Shown here piece after piece: positions 1 to 6,612 of a DNA stretch of 64,000 nt. The notes beneath the pieces are model-generated. The model was given only the letters and a program-made list of their open reading frames with translations. It was not told the DNA's origin and did not search any database. Both the position numbers and the translations under genes were made by a program. Source of the DNA: CAYSCZ01 sp964429655 (lineage in GTDB: Bacteria; Bacteroidota; Bacteroidia; Cytophagales; Cyclobacteriaceae); the NCBI GenBank assembly GCA_964429655.1, contig CAYSCZ010000007.1, positions 1 to 64,000 on the forward strand. The letters run 5' to 3'. Positions within the stretch are counted from its first letter, which is position 1. Each line of letters starts with the position of its first letter.

Positions 1-146
1 TGCCTCCTCGACCTAAGTGCCTGATTTTTTGGGCTTTAACCCTTCATGACAAAAATCCAATGACAAATCTGGGCTAAATGGTCACTAGATCAGCTAGAAG
101 CCTTCAAAGTAATGGCTATCCGGCCTGATTTATAAGCACTTAATAT

Positions 147-536
147 TTATTTTGGTTGATTATCAATTCCGAGCCACGTGAGTGCTGCTTCTCTGTTTTC
201 AAATGAAGCCACATTCCAACCTCTATTTAATGAGGCGGTCACATAAAATTCAGCAGTTTCCCTGGCTTTGGGCTCAACCGGCATTATCAATGCGATCTTT
301 GTATGTCTGCTTAAAGGCTCTTCGATGTAATCTCTGGCGGGAAGGTTATACACATCCATTAGGTTGCTCACATGCTCCAGGTTGGTAGTGTCTACAAGTA
401 CCAGGCATGAACTGTGTTGTTCCTGAAGGGCAACACGTTTTGCAAGGGCATCTTTCAGGTCTTTTCCATTCATAGATCCGGTGTAAATACTTTCTATAAT
501 GTTCAGGTCAGCATTATAAGTAATCGTCCAGGCCAT
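147..536 (-). CDS. STAS/SpoIIAA-like small cytosolic protein
   Basis: A 129-residue soluble protein with no signal peptide or membrane segment. Alternating hydrophobic strands and amphipathic helices (for example the LVLVDTTNLEHV strand-turn-helix near residues 45-56) resemble the SpoIIAA-like/STAS fold that Bacteroidota carry as stand-alone proteins. Members of that fold act in phospho-switch or lipid-binding regulation, but I cannot see which applies here, and no obvious conserved phospho-acceptor serine is recognisable. It is the first complete gene in the window and is not tightly linked to its neighbour. A perfect 9-bp inverted repeat lies 25 bases upstream of its start. The fold assignment is moderate and the role unknown. 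Confidence 0.6.
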   Translation of the reverse strand: MAWTITYNADLNIIESIYTGSMNGKDLKDALAKRVALQEQHSSCLVLVDTTNLEHVSNLMDVYNLPARDYIEEPLSRHTKIALIMPVEPKARETAEFYVTASLNRGWNVASFENREAALTWLGIDNQPK

Positions 537-561
537 GATTTACAATTAAGCTACCCTTAAA

Positions 562-584
562 TGTATAAAAATTTATTTTATACA
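562..584. repeat. 9-bp A/T-rich inverted repeat upstream of the STAS-like gene
   Basis: The arms TGTATAAAA and TTTTATACA are perfect reverse complements separated by five bases. The next eight bases (584-591, AGCTAGCT) are also self-complementary. It sits in the 276-base gap between the STAS-like gene and the propeller gene, both on the minus strand. It could be an operator for the STAS-like gene or the remnant of a terminator. The rest of 537-812 shows no gene or RNA that I recognise. Confidence 0.45.
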
Positions 585-812
585 GCTAGCTGATGGTCAG
601 TTGATTGCATATACCAGGCCATTGCTATATTGTTCCATATCTCTTTGATATTTGTTTTATAGATTTTTCAAATGCTTTAGGTTTGATCTATGACTCGTGA
701 AGAAGCTAAATCAATAAATCCAAACCATTCCTAATAATTTCTGCTATCACACGCCATGCATTTTGATCATGTTCAAGCTCGCTGAAACCAATCAGCATGA
801 TAATATTCCTAG

Positions 813-3800
813 TTAAAATGTAGGCTCCTCCTCCTTCAATATAATGGCATCTATCTGTTTTTCCTTTACCTTTTGGTTTATCCTTGGGATGTCATCGGAT
901 TTCACTTTGCTCCACCGGGTCAGCGCCTCATCAATTTGTTTTGTAAGTGCATTTTTTACTGCCCTGGCCTGATCGGTTGGTTTGAAATCACCAATCTCTG
1001 ACATATTCTTTACATGAGCCAGCTTGTTATTGAGCCTGATCGGGAAGTTTAGCGGGTCCTGCCTGCTTTCATTCTTTGTCTGATATAATGATTCTTCGAT
1101 CCTGGTCATCTTTTTTTCTACCGAATCGATCTCAGAGATTAATTCTTTATAATTCTCCTGGTCCTTTAACCGCTCTTTAAAGTTGTTCATCTGTTCCCTT
1201 GCATCCCGTATCTGTTTGATGGTCTGATGTGTTTCGGATAGTTTATCTTTTATTTCTGCAATAAAATCAAATTGCTCCTGAAGGTCGCTGATGCTGGATG
1301 TACTTCTGGGGTCTTTTTTGATCTCAAATACCGTTTCAGACACCTTTCCGTTGAAGCTTAATCGCGCCATATATTGTCCTGGCACTGCCTTGGGGCCTTT
1401 CAGGTTAGCAGCCCACATGATCAGTCCTTCAAATCCTTCTCCATCCGGGTAACGCATATCCCATATAAAGCTGTTACTGCCTTTTCGAGGCTTTATTTTA
1501 TCCTTCTCTTCTTCAGCGGCATTACTGAATGATTTGATTAGCGCACCATCCATCTCCATGATTTCAATCTTAACTGTATCATTCTCGGTGACAGAATCTT
1601 TCAGGATGTAATAAAAGCCCACACCGTTGTGATGACTTTTCCCGGCATTTGCCGGAGGATCACCCCATGACGGGGAACCCATACGATAGCTGACCAGTGG
1701 CTTAAAAAGATGTACATCCTTCGATTTTACATCTTCATTCAGTTGATGGAGTATGGTCAGGTCATCAATCATCCAAAGGCTACGACCCTGAGTAGCTGCC
1801 ACCAGGTTGTTGTTTTTAACAATAAGGTCAGTGATTGGAACTTGCGGAAGGTTCAGGTCGAAGGGTTGCCAATCGGTGCCATCGTTAAAGGAGATGTACA
1901 TGCCTGCTTCAGTTCCGGCATAGAGCAAGCCTTGCTTTTCTGGGTCTGCGCGTAATACACGAGTAAAGTGATTGCTGGCTATACCATTGGTGATCTTATT
2001 CCAGGTTTTGCCATAGTCGGTAGTTTTGTACAGATAAGGCCTGTAATCGCCTGATTTATATAATGTGCCAGCCAGATAAGCACCACCATCATTAAAGGGG
2101 TTCAGGGCGATGCTGTTATACATCAGGTATTTTGGTGCATCCTTTGGTGTAACATTGGTCCAGTTTTTGCCACCATCTTTTGATACATGGACTAAACCAT
2201 CATCTGAGGCAGCCCAGAGTAGGTCTTCTTCATAGGGAGATTCACAAGCAGCAAAAATAGTAGCGTAGTACTCCACACTGGTATTGTCTTGTGTAATAGG
2301 CCCACCGGATGAAACAAGCTTTTCCGGCTCTGCCCGTGTTAGGTCCGGGCTAATGATCTCCCAGCTTTGTCCTTCATCCATGCTGACATGCATACGGTTT
2401 GATGTCGTATAAAGCTTGTCAGGATTATGAGGGGAAAAGAATATAGGGAAGTTCCACTGAAAGCGGTACTTCATGCCTTCGGCACCGTGGCCCATTGGAT
2501 TATCCGGCCATACGTTTACGATTCTGGTTTGATTGTTATCATGGTTCTTCCTGGAAAGGAATCCATCGTAGCTGCCACCAAAGACTATTTCATTATTATC
2601 AGGTTTTACCGCTATGTGCGCGCTTTCACCTCCAGCAGTAGGTTCCCAGTCCCTTTCTGTGATAGCCTGACCATCCGACCGGTGCAATATGCGAACGGTG
2701 CTATTGTCCTGCTGGGCAGCATATATCCGGTAAGGAAAATGATCATCGGTTGTAACCCTGTAAAACTGCGCTGTCGGTTGGTTCATATATGTCGACCAGC
2801 TTTCTCCTGCATCTTTGGATATCTGACCGCCACCATCATCAGCAACAGCCAATAGGTTATTATCCTCGGGAGAAATCCATAAGTCATGATGATCCCCATG
2901 GGGTGTATCTATGGATTCGAAGGTTTTGCCGCCATCATTGGATCTCCAGAATTGAACATTGAGCACATAAACCCGGTCGACGTTCACCGGATCGGCATAT
3001 ACCTTGGTGTAGTACCAGGCCCTTTGCCTCAGGTTCCTGTCTTCATTGATCAGCTGCCACGTTTTACCAGCATCTTCAGATCGGTATAGGCCGCCTTTTT
3101 CAGCTTCTATTTGTGCCCACACGATATCCGGGTCCACGGGTGACACCGCCACACCGATTATACCTAATGGCTCCTTTGGCATTCCTTCATTATTTGAAAT
3201 CTCCTTCCAGGTTTGTCCTTCATCGGTACTTTTCCATAGAGCAGACCCCACACCACCGCTGCTCAGGCTGTATGGTGTTCTTCTTATTTTCCAGGTGGAA
3301 GCGTAAATTATCCTGGGGTTACCAGGTTCAAGAATGAGATCGACTGCGCCGGCTTTTGGAGACACATAAAGGATCTTCCTCCAGGACTTTCCTCCGTCAG
3401 TTGTTTTGTAAACCCCACGTTCTGTACTGTCTTTAAACAGGTCACCCATAACAGCCACATACACCACCTCAGGATTGTCCGGGTGCACACGGATTCTGCC
3501 CACGTGCATACCATTTTCCAACCCTATATTTTCCCAGGTCTTACCGCCATCATAGGATTTAAATAATCCACCGTAGCCGGGGGATACATTTCCTCTGACG
3601 GTACTTTCGCCCGTTCCCACATATATGATGTTGTTATTCGACGGACTTATCGCAACAGCTCCTATTGATCCTCCAAAAAAACCATCACTGATGTTTTGCC
3701 AGTTTTGGCCTGCATCTTCTGTTTTCCAGACACCACCTCCGGTAACGCCCATGTAAAAAAGGTTGGGCTTACCAACCACTCCGGTGATAGCACAGGATCT

Positions 3801-3965
3801 GCCCCCACGATAAGGCCCGATAGACCGCCATTTTACCGCGTCAAAAAGTTCTTGTGAATAAATCGGTTCATTGGATGGGTTTTTCTTTTGACCCTGTATT
3901 GGATAGGTGAGGCAAATCAAGCTGATTACTGCCATAAGATATTTGGCATCCAAAGGATTGATCAT
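813..3965 (-). CDS. Secreted VPS10/sortilin-type Asp-box beta-propeller protein
   Basis: A 1050-residue exported protein. A hydrophobic N-terminal stretch (about residues 10-25, ending near PIQGQ) looks like a signal peptide. It carries about ten Asp-box motifs of the S/T-x-D-x-G-x-x-W/F type (such as KTEDAGQNW, KSYDGGKTW, KTTDGGKSW, VSKDGGKNW, KTTDYGKTW) spread over roughly residues 80-700. This is the signature of the BNR/sortilin (VPS10) propellers often labelled glycosyl hydrolase in Bacteroidota. After the propeller come a beta-rich region (about 740-890) and a charged, probably coiled-coil tail (about 900-975). No catalytic residues of a true sialidase can be assigned, so a binding or scaffold role is as likely as an enzymatic one. 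No SusC/SusD pair is nearby. Family call is good; substrate unknown. Confidence 0.85.
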   Translation of the reverse strand: MINPLDAKYLMAVISLICLTYPIQGQKKNPSNEPIYSQELFDAVKWRSIGPYRGGRSCAITGVVGKPNLFYMGVTGGGVWKTEDAGQNWQNISDGFFGGSIGAVAISPSNNNIIYVGTGESTVRGNVSPGYGGLFKSYDGGKTWENIGLENGMHVGRIRVHPDNPEVVYVAVMGDLFKDSTERGVYKTTDGGKSWRKILYVSPKAGAVDLILEPGNPRIIYASTWKIRRTPYSLSSGGVGSALWKSTDEGQTWKEISNNEGMPKEPLGIIGVAVSPVDPDIVWAQIEAEKGGLYRSEDAGKTWQLINEDRNLRQRAWYYTKVYADPVNVDRVYVLNVQFWRSNDGGKTFESIDTPHGDHHDLWISPEDNNLLAVADDGGGQISKDAGESWSTYMNQPTAQFYRVTTDDHFPYRIYAAQQDNSTVRILHRSDGQAITERDWEPTAGGESAHIAVKPDNNEIVFGGSYDGFLSRKNHDNNQTRIVNVWPDNPMGHGAEGMKYRFQWNFPIFFSPHNPDKLYTTSNRMHVSMDEGQSWEIISPDLTRAEPEKLVSSGGPITQDNTSVEYYATIFAACESPYEEDLLWAASDDGLVHVSKDGGKNWTNVTPKDAPKYLMYNSIALNPFNDGGAYLAGTLYKSGDYRPYLYKTTDYGKTWNKITNGIASNHFTRVLRADPEKQGLLYAGTEAGMYISFNDGTDWQPFDLNLPQVPITDLIVKNNNLVAATQGRSLWMIDDLTILHQLNEDVKSKDVHLFKPLVSYRMGSPSWGDPPANAGKSHHNGVGFYYILKDSVTENDTVKIEIMEMDGALIKSFSNAAEEEKDKIKPRKGSNSFIWDMRYPDGEGFEGLIMWAANLKGPKAVPGQYMARLSFNGKVSETVFEIKKDPRSTSSISDLQEQFDFIAEIKDKLSETHQTIKQIRDAREQMNNFKERLKDQENYKELISEIDSVEKKMTRIEESLYQTKNESRQDPLNFPIRLNNKLAHVKNMSEIGDFKPTDQARAVKNALTKQIDEALTRWSKVKSDDIPRINQKVKEKQIDAIILKEEEPTF

Positions 3966-4058
3966 GTTATGAGACTTATTTTAAATTAATGTTTTTTCTG
4001 TTGTTAAATTAATAAAATATCTTAATTATTTAATCGGAAGGAAAATTAACTTAAGACC

Positions 4059-6254
4059 TTAGTCTTCTGAAGTTTTGTTTTTAAATCTTATTTCAGCTAA
4101 AGTAAACTTAATGTCTTCATATGTGAATTCATCACCCAGTTTACTTTTTATATCCCCCAGCTTATACGTTTGGTATTTATCAATTATCTGTTTGATGGCA
4201 TTTGTTTTTGAGGTAGACACAAACTCTGAAGCAGGAAAGTGGCCATCAGAAACCGAATTACATAGATGGCCCTCTATGGTGCTTACCGCCAGGCCTCTTT
4301 CTTTGGCTACTGCCTCGATAGATTTCAACGCTTGATATAGCTTTAAGGAGATGGCGGCTGATGGGGTTTTTGGGGATTTTTTCTTCTGAGGAATATTTTC
4401 ATAAATGCTATTATTAAGCTGGTTTCTGGTTAGAACCCTGTTTTGAGCCGCATTACTTAGAAACAAAATAACCTTCTCCATCCCTTGTCGTTGTTTAAGG
4501 ACTGTTTCTTTAAGCGCTTTTAACTCCTGGTCAAATTTCTTGATCCGGGGTGTTTTTTCTAATTCGGTCTTGGTTTCTTGGATTGTTATTAAACATTTAT
4601 CAAGCTGTGGATTAAAATAGGCGCTGGCTTTCTCACATCGTTCTTTTAATTTGACATATGGAGAATCTGAATGATAGACATGCTGCCGGATCTCATGGCC
4701 AAATTTTTCTCCCACCGCATGAAGTGCTTGCAGTTGATGCAGGATATCGAGTGCTTTCAGTCCAAGTTGTTTTTTTATGTGCTGGCTACCTTCCTTATCT
4801 GCAGTTTTTAGAACCCTTCGAGACTGATCTATGATTCCGGAAAAATTAAAAGCAGATTCTGTGAAGCTAACCACAAATGCTTTTCTGTCTTCTTTCAATT
4901 CCTTTTTCAGGGTTTCCAGATTATTTTTTTGATCATTAAACCTTCTTAAGGAAGGATCATTCGGTACCCCGGGGTTGGACAGGGGATGAGACAAAATGAG
5001 CCCTTCCAGGGAGGTTAACCTTGACAATGCAACATACAATTGACCAGAGGCAAATATGTTGGATAGATCCAGGATTGCTTTTTCAAATGTAAGGCCCTGG
5101 CTTTTATGTATGGTAATTGCCCAGGCCAGTTTTAAGGGATACTGCTTGAAGCTGCCAATAATTTTTTCCTCGACGGTATTGGTGTCTTTATTTAGTAGAT
5201 ATCTTCGGTTATTCCATTGGTATGGTTCCACGGATATAATCTCATGCTCACTTTCTACCAGTATTTCTTCTTCTGAAAGCTCTTTTATCAAAGCAATTTT
5301 GCCATTGTAGTATCTTTTATCCGGTGAAGGGTCATTTTTGATGAACATCACCTGTGCACCAACCTTCAGTTCAAGTCTTTTGGCGATGGGGTATAGGTTT
5401 TCAGGAAAATCACCGATGATTTCAGCTTCATAAGGATATGTTTTGCTTTCTATGGAATTAAGTGCCCGTTGGTTGGTTCTGTCAACCTTATAATTGTGTG
5501 TGCTAAGCTGGATAAACTTTTGATCGTTATTGGGCTGAAAATCAGGATTGTAATAATGGTTTAATGTTTTGATATCTTCTTCATTGAGGTGGTTGTTACG
5601 TATCCGGTTCAATATTTCAATAAACTTTGGGTCGCTTTGCCGGTAAATCTTTTCTAATTCGATGTATACGGGAGGCGTATTTTTAAGTGCCCAGGCATCA
5701 AAAAAGTAAGCGCTATCATAAAAACCCGAAAGCACTTCCCTTTCAGCATCTTTTACCACCGGAGGCAGTTGTAATAGATCTCCAATAAAAAGTATTTGTA
5801 ACCCACCGAAGGGAATATCCTTTGATTTTCGCAAATATCTCAGGATGTGGTCAATGCAATCGAGGAGGTCTGATCTTAGCATGCTTACTTCATCTATGAT
5901 GAGCAGTTCCAGTTCATTGATCAGGTTTCGCTTGGCACTGTTGATCTTAAAATTTTTGAGAAGGCTTTGAGGTGTATTAAATTTTAATTGAGAAGGGTTA
6001 TTGTAATTAAGATCAACAGACTCCGGTATAAAAGGTCCGAAAGGCAGTTGAAAAAATGAATGAAGGGTAACACCACCGGCATTAATAGCAGCAATTCCTG
6101 TGGGGGCTGTTACAACAGTATTTTTAAAAGTCTGCTTTATGATGTTCCTAAGGAAGGTTGTTTTTCCGGTACCGGCTTTTCCGGTTAAGAACACATGCCG
6201 TTTTGTGGTGTTAACATACCGCTTGGCCAGGTTTGCGATCTCGTTAGCCTCCAT
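4059..6254 (-). CDS. Pif1-like SF1 DNA helicase with C-terminal HTH domain
   Basis: A 731-residue cytosolic ATPase. Walker A is GKAGTGKTT at residues 25-33; the Walker B Asp-Glu pair is at 121-122 (LLIIDEVSML). A sensor-type GDLLQLPPV segment lies near 165, and the late helicase motifs KSQGLTF (about 390) and YVALSRLTSL (about 410) are present. This is the arrangement of Pif1/RecD-like 5'-3' helicases. A charged helical linker (about 480-620) leads to a C-terminal helix-turn-helix domain (about 630-730) of the kind also found at the end of Bacteroidota RecQ helicases. Likely role is unwinding of replication or recombination intermediates. It is divergent from the small gene at 6307, with 52 bases between. 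Helicase identity is strong; the biological substrate is inferred. Confidence 0.88.
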   Translation of the reverse strand: MEANEIANLAKRYVNTTKRHVFLTGKAGTGKTTFLRNIIKQTFKNTVVTAPTGIAAINAGGVTLHSFFQLPFGPFIPESVDLNYNNPSQLKFNTPQSLLKNFKINSAKRNLINELELLIIDEVSMLRSDLLDCIDHILRYLRKSKDIPFGGLQILFIGDLLQLPPVVKDAEREVLSGFYDSAYFFDAWALKNTPPVYIELEKIYRQSDPKFIEILNRIRNNHLNEEDIKTLNHYYNPDFQPNNDQKFIQLSTHNYKVDRTNQRALNSIESKTYPYEAEIIGDFPENLYPIAKRLELKVGAQVMFIKNDPSPDKRYYNGKIALIKELSEEEILVESEHEIISVEPYQWNNRRYLLNKDTNTVEEKIIGSFKQYPLKLAWAITIHKSQGLTFEKAILDLSNIFASGQLYVALSRLTSLEGLILSHPLSNPGVPNDPSLRRFNDQKNNLETLKKELKEDRKAFVVSFTESAFNFSGIIDQSRRVLKTADKEGSQHIKKQLGLKALDILHQLQALHAVGEKFGHEIRQHVYHSDSPYVKLKERCEKASAYFNPQLDKCLITIQETKTELEKTPRIKKFDQELKALKETVLKQRQGMEKVILFLSNAAQNRVLTRNQLNNSIYENIPQKKKSPKTPSAAISLKLYQALKSIEAVAKERGLAVSTIEGHLCNSVSDGHFPASEFVSTSKTNAIKQIIDKYQTYKLGDIKSKLGDEFTYEDIKFTLAEIRFKNKTSED

Positions 6255-6306
6255 TGTGTTAATTTAATTTTTTTAAGTCATTTTTATGTATTAATCGCAA
6301 ATTTTC

Positions 6307-6552
6307 ATGGATGCAGATAATGAAATAAAGGCGCTTCAGGAAAAAATTGATCAGCTTGAGGAAGAATTGTTCAATTGTCAAACAAACAGTAAATTGCTTA
6401 AAAACCAGAATATTGCCTTAAAAGAGTTCCTCGGTAATCTACTTGACAGTTGTCGATCCCTAAAAGACTGTGACCTTGGATCGTCCAAGATCTTCGAAAA
6501 CCTGACCTTCAATATCCATGCGTTCCTAAAAGGCAATAACATAAGGGTTTAG
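6307..6552 (+). CDS. Small coiled-coil protein of unknown function
   Basis: An 81-residue protein. Residues 4-45 show a heptad pattern of Ile/Leu with Glu/Lys/Gln flanks, typical of a short coiled coil. The tail contains two cysteines (in SCRSLKDC) and no membrane segment. It is divergent from the helicase gene and precedes the GH3 gene by about 60 bases, but the GH3 gene has its own promoter-like sequence, so co-transcription is uncertain. I do not recognise the family. Its length and protein-like composition make it a credible gene. Confidence 0.5.
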   Translation: MDADNEIKALQEKIDQLEEELFNCQTNSKLLKNQNIALKEFLGNLLDSCRSLKDCDLGSSKIFENLTFNIHAFLKGNNIRV

Positions 6553-6576
6553 ATTGCAGTCAGAATGTATTTCGTT

Positions 6577-6607
6577 TTTGACTGGTAAAGTTGGTTGGTT
6601 ATCTTAG
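6577..6607 (+). promoter_or_regulatory. Bacteroidota-type promoter of the GH3/beta-lactamase gene
   Basis: TTTG at 6577-6580, then 19 bases, then TATCTTAG at 6600-6607. This matches the phylum's -33 TTTG / -7 TAnnTTTG layout with one mismatch in the -7 box. The expected transcription start falls almost on the ATG at 6613, so the message would be leaderless or nearly so. Confidence 0.5.
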
Positions 6608-6612
6608 CTTTT

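Noticed and set aside
706..798. A 30-codon minus-strand reading frame in the first intergenic region
   Set aside because: Too short, no recognisable motif, no clear start signal, and likely chance in A/T-rich sequence.
2427..2855. A 142-codon plus-strand frame inside the propeller gene
   Set aside because: Antisense to a clearly coding frame with intact Asp-box motifs, and no family match.
4053..4066. AAGAC-CTTA-GTCTT hairpin at the stop of the helicase gene
   Set aside because: Only five pairs and no T run after it; too weak for a terminator call.
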